Shown here piece by piece: positions 49,347 through 57,698 of a stretch of DNA of 64,000 nucleotides; position 1 is the first letter of the stretch; each line of letters opens with the position of its first letter. Made by a program: the position numbers and the translations under genes. The notes beneath the pieces were generated by a model that saw only the letters and a program-made list of their open reading frames with translations, was not told the origin of the DNA and made no database searches. This DNA is from Planctomycetaceae bacterium (GTDB lineage: Bacteria; Planctomycetota; Phycisphaerae; Phycisphaerales; SM1A02): the NCBI GenBank assembly GCA_027490145.1, contig JAIXYQ010000010.1:248001-312000 (forward strand). Reading direction: 5' to 3'.

Positions 49347-49610
49347 CTGACACGCGGTCACCACGCTGCGACGCGCCGTCCGCAGCGACCGAGCGGCCCT
49401 GCGCTGCGCGGCTTTGGGAGTCGCGAAGGCGGCACGAACAGGGCATTCGGAGGCGGGTGCCAGCCCCGCCGAGCGACGGACGTGAGCGCGAGCGAAACCT
49501 GGTGGAGCGAGCGCGTCCGCGCAGCCTGGGCCCGAGGGCGCGAAAGGACGGCGCGGAGCGAACACTTGCGACCGAGGGCGCGAGAGGACGGCGCAGAGCG
49601 CACACTCGCG
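49347..49610 (-). repeat. Dispersed repeat, copy B with two 40-bp tandem units
   Basis: 49347-49560 is the reverse complement of 3182-3394 with few differences, for example GGCATT here against CGTGTT there within the AACAG...CGGAGG stretch. The tandem-unit end contains GAGGGCGCGAAAGGACGGCG and, 40 bp on, GAGGGCGCGAGAGGACGGCG. The two copies are about 46 kb apart in opposite orientation. Confidence 0.88.
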
Positions 49611-49650
49611 TCCTGGTGGAGCGAGCGACCGTCCCGGCGGTGCTCGGCGC

Positions 49651-49686
49651 AAAAGCGAAACCGCCTCGGGCGAGTGCCCGAGGCGG
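49651..49686 (-). terminator. Terminator after tRNA-Leu
   Basis: Arms CCGCCTCGGG and CCCGAGGCGG with a 6-nt loop, followed on the minus strand by TTTCGCTTTT, directly after the tRNA 3' end. Confidence 0.85.
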
Positions 49687-49689
49687 GAA

Positions 49690-49773
49690 TGCGGTTGAGA
49701 GGACTTGAACCTCCACGGGTTTTACCCCACTAGAACCTGAATCTAGCGCGTCTGCCAATTTCGCCACAACCGC
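49690..49773 (-). tRNA. tRNA-Leu (anticodon CAG)
   Basis: 84 nt including the discriminator A. Acceptor arm GCGGTTG pairs with CAACCGC; the anticodon stem CTAGA/TCTAG closes the loop TTCAGGT, giving anticodon CAG; a long variable arm (GGGGTAAAACCCGT) marks the Leu class; the T arm contains GGTTCAAGTCC. CCA is not encoded. A strong terminator follows. Confidence 0.95.
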
Positions 49774-49860
49774 GAGTGGGGCGAGAAGTATAGCGATCGC
49801 CCGCTCATCACGGAAGGGCGTTATCTCCTCATCCCGGCGTGGTCATGGTCCTCAACACAC

Positions 49861-49889
49861 AGCCCCGCCCGGCAACGCCGGACGGGGCT
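49861..49889 (-). terminator. Hairpin terminator downstream of recA
   Basis: AGCCCCGCCCGGC and GCCGGACGGGGCT form 13-bp arms with one G-T type mismatch around a 3-nt loop. On the minus strand TGTGTGTTG follows, only a weak T tract. It lies 20 bp after the recA stop. Confidence 0.65.
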
Positions 49890-49909
49890 GGGCAGCATGG
49901 CAGGTTGGT

Positions 49910-51259
49910 TCACTCGCTCTTGCTCTTGACGAGCGGGGCATTGGGGTTGGCGGCGCGGAACGCCAGGACGCCCTTGCGGATCTCGATCACCAAGTCGCGG
50001 TTCTCGCGCAGGAACTGCTTGGAGGCTTCGCGGCCCTGACCGAGGCGGACATCCTTGAAGCTGAACCAGGCTCCGCTCTTCTCGACCACGTTGGCGTTGA
50101 CGGCCAGGTCAAGCAGGTCACCGACCCACGAGATGCCCTCGTCGAACATGATGTCGAACTCGGCCTCGCGGAACGGGGGGGCGATCTTGTTCTTGACGAT
50201 CTTGGTGCGGACGCGATTGCCCACGTTGCGCTCGCCATCCTTGATCGCGCCGATGCGACGGATGTCGACGCGCACCGAGGAATAGAACTTCAGCGCGCGG
50301 CCACCCGTGGTGGTTTCGGGACTGCCGAACATGACGCCGATCTTCTCGCGCAACTGGTTGATGAAGATCACGATGGTTTCGCTCTTGGCGATGGCGCCGG
50401 TGAGCTTGCGCAGGGCTTGGCTCATGAGGCGGGCCTGCAGGCCGACGTGGCTGTCGCCCATTTCGCCCTCGATTTCGGCGCGTGGAATGAGCGCAGCGAC
50501 CGAGTCGACGACGATGACGTCGACCGCGTTGGAGCGGACGAGCATTTCGCAGATTTCGAGGGCCTGCTCGCCGGTATCGGGCTGCGACACCAGCATTTCA
50601 TCCAGGTTCACGCCCAGCTTCTTGGCCCACGACGGGTCAAGCGCATGCTCGGCATCGATGAAGGCAGCAGTGCCACCGGTACGTTGCGCATTGGCGACGA
50701 CGGTGAGGGCCAGCGTGGTCTTGCCGCTGGATTCAGGACCGAACACTTCGATGATGCGGCCGCGCGGGAGCCCCCGACCGCCGAGGGCCAGGTCGAGGCT
50801 GAGCGCACCGGTCGAGACCGCGGGGATCGGCGTGATGTTCTCGCCGTCGAGCTTCATGATCGAGCCCTTGCCGAAGGACTTTTCGATCTGGCCCATGGCG
50901 GCTTCGAGGGCCTTGAGCTTGCCCTTGGCGTCGAGCGCGTTGTTTCGTGGGTCGCCCGCCGACGCATCGGAGACGAAGGGCTTGGGTTCGACGGTGCGGC
51001 TGCCGGCATCACCGGGGCTGCCTGCAGTCGAAACCTTGCCTGCGGTGGGTGCGGTGACGGACACGGTGGACGGCTTGGCCATGCTGCTCCCCTGAGTGGT
51101 GCCTTCGAGGCGCGCAGGCGCGGAGACCGACGAGGCATCCGTGCCCGCTGTGGAACGAGTTGTAACGGCTTTCGCCTGCTCCGGCGCGCGGGTTGCGGCG
51201 CGCGCGACAGTTTCGGCTGGCTTGGTGGTGGTGGTCTTGGGGGAGGTGGAGGTCGACAT
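49910..51259 (-). CDS. recA: RecA recombinase with long N-terminal extension
   Basis: 449 residues against about 350 in most bacteria. Residues 1-105 are a Ser/Thr/Ala-rich, low-complexity extension absent from ordinary RecA. The conserved protein then begins at [17 protein letters not shown]. Walker A GPESSGKT is at 174-181, followed by [19 protein letters not shown], the loop region [19 protein letters not shown] and a short non-acidic C-terminus. Catalyses strand exchange and activates SOS. The ATG at 51259 has AGGA 8 nt upstream. The upstream promoter overlaps a perfect LexA box. Confidence 0.94.
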   Translation of the reverse strand: MSTSTSPKTTTTKPAETVARAATRAPEQAKAVTTRSTAGTDASSVSAPARLEGTTQGSSMAKPSTVSVTAPTAGKVSTAGSPGDAGSRTVEPKPFVSDASAGDPRNNALDAKGKLKALEAAMGQIEKSFGKGSIMKLDGENITPIPAVSTGALSLDLALGGRGLPRGRIIEVFGPESSGKTTLALTVVANAQRTGGTAAFIDAEHALDPSWAKKLGVNLDEMLVSQPDTGEQALEICEMLVRSNAVDVIVVDSVAALIPRAEIEGEMGDSHVGLQARLMSQALRKLTGAIAKSETIVIFINQLREKIGVMFGSPETTTGGRALKFYSSVRVDIRRIGAIKDGERNVGNRVRTKIVKNKIAPPFREAEFDIMFDEGISWVGDLLDLAVNANVVEKSGAWFSFKDVRLGQGREASKQFLRENRDLVIEIRKGVLAFRAANPNAPLVKSKSE

Positions 51260-51324
51260 GGTGAGTCCTTTCACGAGGTGGTCACGGTGGGTGGGACGAA
51301 GGGTCCGAGTCCGTTCGGTAGGTG

Positions 51325-51356
51325 TTAGGGTAGACCGAACACGTGTTCGGTGTCAA
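51325..51356 (-). promoter_or_regulatory. recA promoter with Gram-positive-type LexA (SOS) box
   Basis: On the minus strand TTGACA (51351-51356) and TACCCT form -35 and -10 elements with 18-bp spacing. The spacer contains CGAACACGTGTTCG (51336-51349), a perfect match to the Bacillus-type CGAAC-N4-GTTCG SOS box within the 16-bp palindrome CCGAACACGTGTTCGG. LexA bound here would block polymerase directly. It is the only such box I found in the window. Confidence 0.88.
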
Positions 51357-51478
51357 GCGAACGGATCGGGTTGGGCAGTGTGACGTCGCGCTCGTCGACA
51401 TCCGGCAAACCCGCACAAAAATCGGTGGTGTTTCCTCCCTCGATTCGCACCCCCGGTGGCGTGGGCTAAGGTAGGCCT

Positions 51479-53680
51479 ATGCCGCTTCCCACGACCCTCG
51501 CCGCCATGGTTCTCGGACAGTTGACCCCTTGGCTCGGCCAGCCAGTTCCAAGCCCGATCGTTCGCGAGGATGTGCAGCTCGCCCCGGCCCTCGCCGAGGC
51601 CGCGTCGGTGGTGCGGATCGATTCGGCCGCTTGGGCCGCCGCGCGCTCGGGCGACCTGCAGCGGTGGCAGGGGGTCCCGGTTGCGCCCGGTGTGAACCTC
51701 GACCTGACGCTGACGCGCGTCAAGCCCTTTACCGACGATGCCACGATCGTGGATGCGCAAGGCCCGAAGCTCGAGGTTGCGATCGAGGCGCCGACGGTGG
51801 ACTGCTTCATGGGATCGGTCGACGGCGAGCCGGGCTCGCGTGCCTACATCGCCATCAGCGAGTTCGGCCACTACGGCTACGTGCTCGCGAAGGGGCGCAC
51901 GTTCATCCTCTCCAGCGGTGACTTCGGCTCGAACCTGCCCACGCTCTTCTACGACCTCGGCGCGCTGCCGCCGGGCCTCGTGCCCAACCCGACGTTCACC
52001 TGCTCCGAGCTGCACGTGCCGGGGGCGAAGCCGCCGATGACCAGCGCATCCGAGGGTTCGCTCGCTGGATCGCCATGCCGCCAGGTGCGCATCGCCGTCG
52101 AGACCGATCACGAGTACCTGCAGTCACTCTTCGGCGGCAGCACCACCGCGGCGACCGCGTACACGGCGGTGCTGATGGGTGCGGTCAACGAGCTCTACGT
52201 CACGGCGCTGAACACGCGCATCGGTGTGAACTACCTGCGACTGTGGAGCACGCCCGACGATCCGTGGTCGGCGACCTCGACCGGCTCCGAACTCGGGGTC
52301 TTCCGCAACTACTGGGCAGCCAACATGGGTTCGCAGCCGCGTGAACTCGCGCACTTCCTTTCGGGGCGCGGGCTCGGTGGAGGCGTCGCGTGGCTGAGCG
52401 TCGTCTGCAATCCCGACTACGGCTTCGGGCTCAGCGCCAACCTGGGCGGTTCGTTCCCGTACCCGATCATCAACAACTCCGATTCGAACTGGGACATCAT
52501 GGTGGTTGCCCACGAGATCGGCCACAACTTCGGTACCACGCACACGCACAACTTCAGCCCGCCCGTAGACGGCTGTGGTTCGAGCCCGCAGGACTGCACC
52601 GTGGCCGACCAGGACCAGGGCACCATCATGAGCTACTGCCACATCTGCCCGGGTGGCCTGCAGAACGTGCGCATGGAGTTCCATCCGGTGTGCATCAACG
52701 CCATGCACGGCCATCTGGATGGCAATGGTTGCGTGGAGGAGGGATCATCGCGTCCGCCGCAGACGATGATCGATGCCATCACGGCGTTGCCCGGCCAGGC
52801 CGTGACCTTCGATCCGCTGACCAATGACATCCCGATCAACTGCGAGGCGATCTCGCTGCGGTTCTACGCGCCGACCACCGCACTCGGCGGCGTGGTCGAG
52901 CGCGTCGGCACGAGCGGCTCCGTCCTGCGGTACACAGCGCCGGCGGGGAGCGTCGGCAATGACGTGATCGCCTACGCGATCGAAGAGGCGTCGGGCGCCA
53001 CGGCGACCGGCGAGATTCGCGTGCAGGTGAAGCCGGTTCGCGCCGCCACGCCGGTCCAGGGTGACGTGCCGGCGCTCCTGGTGGACTACTACAACCTGAG
53101 CGCAGCACCGCCATCCGTCCTTCCTGACTTCACGCAGCTCACGCCATACCGCACCTTCGCCTCGGCGACCGTGAACTACGCGTCGACCGGAGGCAACTTC
53201 GCCGACAGCCAGCGCGCCGACACGGTGGGTGCCGTGTGGACCGGGTGGATCAACGTTCCCGCGTCGGCTGAATGGACGCTCTTCATCGAGAGCGATGATG
53301 GTTCGCGACTGTGGATCGGTGACCAACTGCTCATCGACAACGACGGCCTGCACGGCATGGTCGAGCGGTCAGGAACCATCGCGCTTGGCGCGGGCAAGCA
53401 CCCCGTGCGGCTGGCGTTCTTCGAGAACGGCGGGGGCGCAGGCATGATCCTCCGTTGGCAGGGGCCCGGCGTGGCCAAGGCCGTGATTCCGGCCTCGGCC
53501 CTGACCAGGGGCGGCACGGTGAACCGCAGCGACATCAACTCCGACGGCCGCGTCGATGGTGGTGACCTGGGCTTGCTGCTGGCTGCATGGGGCACCGCCA
53601 ACGCTGCCGCAGACATCGACCAGAGCGGCACCGTCGACGGCGCCGACCTGGGCACGCTGCTCAGCGCCTGGACGGGTTGA
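51479..53680 (+). CDS. Secreted metzincin protease with PA14 and dockerin-type domains
   Basis: 733 residues. A short hydrophobic N-terminus is probably a signal sequence. A metzincin (reprolysin-like) catalytic domain (about 190-420) carries HEIGHNFGTTH near 344 and the Met-turn in GTIMSYCH near 383. An immunoglobulin-like segment (about 440-525) follows, then a PA14 domain (about 536-677; SDDGSRLWIGDQLLIDNDG), a carbohydrate or surface-binding fold. The C-terminus (683-733) has two calcium-loop repeats, DINSDGRVDGGDLG and DIDQSGTVDGADLG, as in GC-type dockerins. TAAGGT lies 6 nt before the ATG. Likely an extracellular protein-degrading enzyme tethered or processed via its C-terminus. Confidence 0.88.
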   Translation: MPLPTTLAAMVLGQLTPWLGQPVPSPIVREDVQLAPALAEAASVVRIDSAAWAAARSGDLQRWQGVPVAPGVNLDLTLTRVKPFTDDATIVDAQGPKLEVAIEAPTVDCFMGSVDGEPGSRAYIAISEFGHYGYVLAKGRTFILSSGDFGSNLPTLFYDLGALPPGLVPNPTFTCSELHVPGAKPPMTSASEGSLAGSPCRQVRIAVETDHEYLQSLFGGSTTAATAYTAVLMGAVNELYVTALNTRIGVNYLRLWSTPDDPWSATSTGSELGVFRNYWAANMGSQPRELAHFLSGRGLGGGVAWLSVVCNPDYGFGLSANLGGSFPYPIINNSDSNWDIMVVAHEIGHNFGTTHTHNFSPPVDGCGSSPQDCTVADQDQGTIMSYCHICPGGLQNVRMEFHPVCINAMHGHLDGNGCVEEGSSRPPQTMIDAITALPGQAVTFDPLTNDIPINCEAISLRFYAPTTALGGVVERVGTSGSVLRYTAPAGSVGNDVIAYAIEEASGATATGEIRVQVKPVRAATPVQGDVPALLVDYYNLSAAPPSVLPDFTQLTPYRTFASATVNYASTGGNFADSQRADTVGAVWTGWINVPASAEWTLFIESDDGSRLWIGDQLLIDNDGLHGMVERSGTIALGAGKHPVRLAFFENGGGAGMILRWQGPGVAKAVIPASALTRGGTVNRSDINSDGRVDGGDLGLLLAAWGTANAAADIDQSGTVDGADLGTLLSAWTG

Positions 53681-53736
53681 ATGGCTGGTCCGCTCCAGCG
53701 GCGAGGCGCCGGCTGCACTGCGCGCTGACCGAGGTC

Positions 53737-54936
53737 TCAACCGGTTGGTGCGAGCGCCATCGCGCACATGGCCATCACGCCGGTCGCGATCGCGTCGTCG
53801 TTGAAGTCGAAGTGCGGTGAGTGCAGCGGATGCACGGCTTCGCCCTCGCGCCGTGTGCCGAGCACGATGTAGCAGGCCGGCACGCGCTGTCCGTAGTAGC
53901 TGAAGTCCTCGGCGCCCATGACGGGCGCCGGCATCGTGTGCGTGTTCGCGCTCCCCACGGCGCGCGCGAGTTGCCGCGCCGCCACCGCGGTCAGCGCGTC
54001 GTCGTTCACCGTGACCGGATAGCCGTCGCGGAAGGCCACGGTGGCCGTGCAGCCGTGGGCGATCGCCGTGTTCGCAGCCACGCGCTCGATGCGTTCCTTC
54101 ACCTCGGCGCGCGTCGATTCGCGCAGCGTGCGCACGGTGCCGAGCAGGTCCACTCGTTCGGGCATCACGTTGCCGGCGGTGCCGCCGTGGACCGAACTGA
54201 TGCCGACCACGGCGGCATCGAGCGGATCGAGCGTGCGCGACACGATCTGCTGCAGCGCCACGATGATCGCGGCGGCGGCGAGCACGGCATCGCGGCCCGT
54301 GTGCGGCATCGCGGCGTGCGAGCCGGTGCCGTGCACGGCGATCTTGACCTCGTCGGCACTGGCCATGACGGGCCCGGCGCGCAGCGCCACGCAGCCGGTG
54401 TCGAGCCAGGGCCAGCAGTGCAGCCCCATGATGCGATCGACCGGAGGCCCGATGACGGACCCGTCGAGCGCGCCGCTCTCGATCATGTGTCGGCCGCCGC
54501 CGCCGCCTTCCTCAGCGGGCTGGAACAGCAGCGTGATCGGATGGGGCAGGCGGCCTTCGCGCCCGAGCGCGGCGAGCACGCGCGCGGCACCGACGAGGAT
54601 GGTGGTGTGGCCGTCATGACCGCACGCGTGCATGCGGCCGGGCGTGGTGCTCGACCATGCTGCGCCCGTGGCTTCGGTGATGGGCAGCGCATCCATGTCG
54701 GCGCGCAGGGCGGTCGCGCGGTCGCCGGGTGCGGGAAGGTGCGCCAGCACCCCGGTTCCGCGCGCCAGCCCACCGCGGTGCTCGATGCCGGCGGCGGCGA
54801 GTTCGCGCTGCACGACCTCGCTCGTGCGTCGTTCCTCGAACGCCGTCTCCGGGTGGGCGTGCAGGTCGCGGCGCAGGGCGATGAGCGAGGGAAGCTCCTG
54901 ATGGATCAGGGCGCGCAGCCGTTCGGTCGTGGGCAT
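53737..54936 (-). CDS. M20 family amidohydrolase (N-acyl amino acid hydrolase-like)
   Basis: 399 residues, M20D group. Hydrolyses N-acyl or N-carbamoyl amino acids or peptides using two zinc ions. LRRDLHAHPETAFEE near 20, ALRADMDALPI, HACGHDGHT, FQPAEEGGGGGRHMIESG and the C-terminal GAEDFSYY give the full motif set. The natural substrate is unknown. TAGGCT lies 7 nt before the ATG. A hydrophobic tail (MAMCAMALA) is probably part of the last helix. Confidence 0.88.
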   Translation of the reverse strand: MPTTERLRALIHQELPSLIALRRDLHAHPETAFEERRTSEVVQRELAAAGIEHRGGLARGTGVLAHLPAPGDRATALRADMDALPITEATGAAWSSTTPGRMHACGHDGHTTILVGAARVLAALGREGRLPHPITLLFQPAEEGGGGGRHMIESGALDGSVIGPPVDRIMGLHCWPWLDTGCVALRAGPVMASADEVKIAVHGTGSHAAMPHTGRDAVLAAAAIIVALQQIVSRTLDPLDAAVVGISSVHGGTAGNVMPERVDLLGTVRTLRESTRAEVKERIERVAANTAIAHGCTATVAFRDGYPVTVNDDALTAVAARQLARAVGSANTHTMPAPVMGAEDFSYYGQRVPACYIVLGTRREGEAVHPLHSPHFDFNDDAIATGVMAMCAMALAPTG

Positions 54937-55000
54937 GCGGTCAAGCCTAGCGGGGGGCTTGGTCACGGTCATGGAGCGACCCGCGCAGCCGCCCCGGGCC

Positions 55001-55786
55001 TCAGGACAGCAGCATCTTGACCGCGATGCCGATGAGCGTGAGCCCCACGATCGACTTGAGCCAACGAGCATCGAGCCGAGCCGCCAGGATGCTGCTGATG
55101 ACGGCCAGCGGCAGGGCGCCGGCCAAGAGCAGGCCCAGGAGGTGCCAATCGGTCCGGCCCTGCGCGGCGAACGAGCCGCCGGCGACGAGTGCCACGGGAA
55201 TCGCGAAGACCGTGTCGGTCGCCACGAGCCGGATCGGCGTCATGCGCAGGGGATAGAGCGCCCGCAAGAGCACGGCGCCGATCGCACCGGCGCCGATCGA
55301 GGTCGCCGCGATCACCGAACCCAGGAGCGCCCCGGCAACGACCGTGAGCGCCGCCTGCGGGCGCTTGAATCGCTCGGGATCGGCGAGGCGCTTCGCGGTG
55401 CTGAGCTTCTGCACCAGGTGCCCCAGGAGCATGGACAGCCCCGACACCAGGATGAGCGCGCCCATCGCCCGCACGACCAGGAGCTTCTGCTCGGGTTCGA
55501 CCTTGATCGCAAGCACCGAGCCCACCACGATGCAGGCGGGGATGCTGCCGAGCCAGAGCCGCCGCAGGACCTGCAGGTCGACGTGCTGGCCGCGGAAGTG
55601 CACCCAGCCCGCGGCGATCTTCACGACCGCGGCGAACAGGAGGTCGGTGGCGATCGCAACGACCGGATCGATGCCGAAGCCGAGCACCAGGATCGGCGTC
55701 ATGATCGCTCCGCCCCCCACGCCGGTCAGCCCGACGAAGGTGCCCACGAGCGCACCGGCGGCGATGGCGATCAGCGGATCAGGCAC
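55001..55786 (-). CDS. TauE/SafE family membrane protein
   Basis: 261 residues, about eight helices with the family duplication: GALVGTFVGLTGVGGGAIMTPILV (first half, Gly-rich) and GALLGSVIAATSIGAGAIGAVLL (second half). Members are proposed anion or sulphonate exporters; no sulphur genes are near, so the substrate is open. The GTG start has TACACT 8 nt upstream. Confidence 0.85.
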   Translation of the reverse strand: MPDPLIAIAAGALVGTFVGLTGVGGGAIMTPILVLGFGIDPVVAIATDLLFAAVVKIAAGWVHFRGQHVDLQVLRRLWLGSIPACIVVGSVLAIKVEPEQKLLVVRAMGALILVSGLSMLLGHLVQKLSTAKRLADPERFKRPQAALTVVAGALLGSVIAATSIGAGAIGAVLLRALYPLRMTPIRLVATDTVFAIPVALVAGGSFAAQGRTDWHLLGLLLAGALPLAVISSILAARLDARWLKSIVGLTLIGIAVKMLLS

Positions 55787-55816
55787 GGGGGAGGAGTGTA
55801 GTGACCACCACCCAGC

Positions 55817-56863
55817 TCACCCCTTGAGCGTGGCCATGTCGATGACGAAGCGGTAGCGCACGTCCTGGCGCAGCATGCGCTCGTAGGCCTCGTTGATCTG
55901 GTCCATGCGGATCAGCTCGATGTCGCAGGCCACGCCGTGCTGGCCGCACCAGTCGAGCATCTCCTGCGTTTCGGGGATGCCGCCGATGCAGCTCCCTGCG
56001 AGGTTGCGTCGAGGCAGGATCAGGCTGAACGCGGCGATCTGCTGGGGATTCGGCGGCACGCCGACCATGCAGAGCGTGGCATCGAGCTTGAGCAGGGCCA
56101 TGTAGGCATCGAGCGAGTGGTCCGCCGAGACCGTATCCACGATCAGGTCGAAGCTGCCGGCGTGCTTGGCCATGGATGCCTCGTCGTTCGAGAGCACCAC
56201 CTCGTGAGCTCCAAGGCGCAGGCCGTCGGCGACCTTCTTGGGCGAGGTCGTGAAAAGCACGGTGTGCGCACCGAGTGCGCGCGCGAACTTCACGCCCATG
56301 TGCCCGAGGCCGCCCAGCCCGATGATGCCGACCTTCTTGCCCGGCCCGGCGCCCCAGTGGCGCAGCGGCGACCAGGTGGTGATCCCCGCGCAGAGCAGGG
56401 GCGCGGCGCTCGCGGGATCAAGCGTCGACGGCACCTTGAGCGTGAAGGCTTCGTCCACGACGACCTTCTCGGAGTACCCGCCGAAGGTCATGCCGCCCAG
56501 GTGCTTGTCCTCGCCGTTGTAGGTGAAGACCGCGCCGGTCATGCAGTACTGCTCGAGCCCCTTCGCGCAGTGCGCGCACGTGCGGCAACTGTCGACCAGG
56601 CAGCCCACGGCGGCGAGGTCGCCGACCTTGAAGCGCGTGACCGCGGAGCCCACGCGCGTGACCCGGCCGAGGATTTCGTGGCCGGGCACCACGGGGTACT
56701 GCGTGAAGCCCCACTCGTTGCGCGCGAAGTGCAGGTCGCTGTGGCAGACGCCGCAGAACAGGATGTCGATCTCGACATCGGTCGGCAGGGGCTGGCGACG
56801 CTCGATGGCGTGCGGCGCGAGCGGTGCGGTCGGCGATGGGGCGGCGTAGGCGCGGGTGGTCAT
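55817..56863 (-). CDS. Zinc-dependent NADP alcohol dehydrogenase (cinnamyl alcohol dehydrogenase type)
   Basis: 348 residues, medium-chain dehydrogenase like YahK/AdhC. Catalytic zinc site CGVCHSDLH with GHEILG; structural zinc site in DSCRTCAHCAKGLEQYC (four Cys); nucleotide site GIIGLGGLGHMGVKFA. Likely reduces aldehydes with NADPH. The ATG at 56863 has a good Shine-Dalgarno (AGGAG), and the longer frame upstream is not coding. Confidence 0.9.
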   Translation of the reverse strand: MTTRAYAAPSPTAPLAPHAIERRQPLPTDVEIDILFCGVCHSDLHFARNEWGFTQYPVVPGHEILGRVTRVGSAVTRFKVGDLAAVGCLVDSCRTCAHCAKGLEQYCMTGAVFTYNGEDKHLGGMTFGGYSEKVVVDEAFTLKVPSTLDPASAAPLLCAGITTWSPLRHWGAGPGKKVGIIGLGGLGHMGVKFARALGAHTVLFTTSPKKVADGLRLGAHEVVLSNDEASMAKHAGSFDLIVDTVSADHSLDAYMALLKLDATLCMVGVPPNPQQIAAFSLILPRRNLAGSCIGGIPETQEMLDWCGQHGVACDIELIRMDQINEAYERMLRQDVRYRFVIDMATLKG

Positions 56864-56970
56864 GCGGGGCTCCTGGGGGAACCGCAAGGCTAGCCGCGCG
56901 CCGTTCGTCGAAGCGCATCCTTCGGTGAGGACCACTCCAGAACTCGGAGGGCTTCTCCTAGGATGCGTGC

Positions 56971-57216
56971 ATGCACGACGCGCGTGATGTCGAGGCCCGG
57001 ACCACCAGCCCTGATGCCGGGGACCATGACTCCATGCAGGATGTCATTGCGCTCTATCGCCGCGACATCGACATGACCCTGATCCGGGAGCGCCTGGCCA
57101 TGAGCGTCGGCGAGCGTTTCGCCGCCCACGAGCGCGCCTTGGATCTGGTGCTCGAACTCCGCCGCGCCGGGCAAGCGATGCGTGACGCTGCACCGGTCCG
57201 GGAGACGGCACCGTGA
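56971..57216 (+). CDS. Small helical protein paired with a nucleotidyltransferase
   Basis: 81 residues, no Cys. The C-terminal two thirds is predicted helical and contains RRDIDMTLIRERLAMSVGER and ERALDLVLELRRAGQA. I recognise this as a type of small protein that commonly precedes MNT-like nucleotidyltransferases, but its role is unknown; an antitoxin or specificity partner is possible. Its stop overlaps the next start (GTGA). TAGGAT lies exactly 6 nt before the ATG. Confidence 0.65.
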   Translation: MHDARDVEARTTSPDAGDHDSMQDVIALYRRDIDMTLIRERLAMSVGERFAAHERALDLVLELRRAGQAMRDAAPVRETAP

Positions 57217-57686
57217 GCGACATGCCCTCGCTGTTGGCAGCGCTCGTCGAAGGAGGGGTCGACTTCGTGCTCATCGGAGGCATGGCCGGTGTGGCCCACG
57301 GTTCAAGCCGGGTCACGGTCGACATCGACGTGGTCTACGGTCGTTCACCCGCCAACATCGAACGCCTGGCGGCGGCGCTGGCACCCCTTGCACCCACGCT
57401 GCGCGGCGCACCACCGGGGCTGCCGTTCACCTTCAATGCCGCCACGATCCGGGCTGGACTCAACTTCACGCTGCAGACGATTCTGGGGCCCATCGACCTG
57501 TTGGGCGAGGCTGTGGGCGGGGGAACCTGGGATGCACTTGCTCCGCAGAGCACGATCATCGAGGTCTTCGGTCGGCCGTGCCGCGTGGTCTCGCTGGCGC
57601 AGCTGATTGCGCTCAAGCGTGCAGCAGGCAGGCCGAAGGACCTCGAAGCGATCGCGGAGCTCGAGTCGCTGCACAGGGGGGCCTGA
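57213..57686 (+). CDS. MNT-like nucleotidyltransferase domain protein
   Basis: 157 residues of the polymerase-beta nucleotidyltransferase superfamily. The start has LVEGGVDFVLIGGMAGVAHG, with GG at 22-23 and the metal pair Asp37/Asp39 in SSRVTVDIDVVYGR, the hG-G-x-Dh-Dh pattern. A later VVSLAQLIALKRAAGRPKD segment with AIAELESL matches the substrate-binding end seen in minimal nucleotidyltransferases. MNT proteins in toxin-antitoxin modules add nucleotides to a partner or to tRNA. Translationally coupled to the preceding small gene. Confidence 0.75.
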   Translation: MSDMPSLLAALVEGGVDFVLIGGMAGVAHGSSRVTVDIDVVYGRSPANIERLAAALAPLAPTLRGAPPGLPFTFNAATIRAGLNFTLQTILGPIDLLGEAVGGGTWDALAPQSTIIEVFGRPCRVVSLAQLIALKRAAGRPKDLEAIAELESLHRGA

Positions 57687-57698
57687 CCAGCGCCGCGC

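Noticed and set aside
49195-49767. Protein-like frame beginning MAKLADALDSGSS
   Set aside because: This is the well-known false translation of a tRNA-Leu gene; the rest runs through the dispersed repeat.
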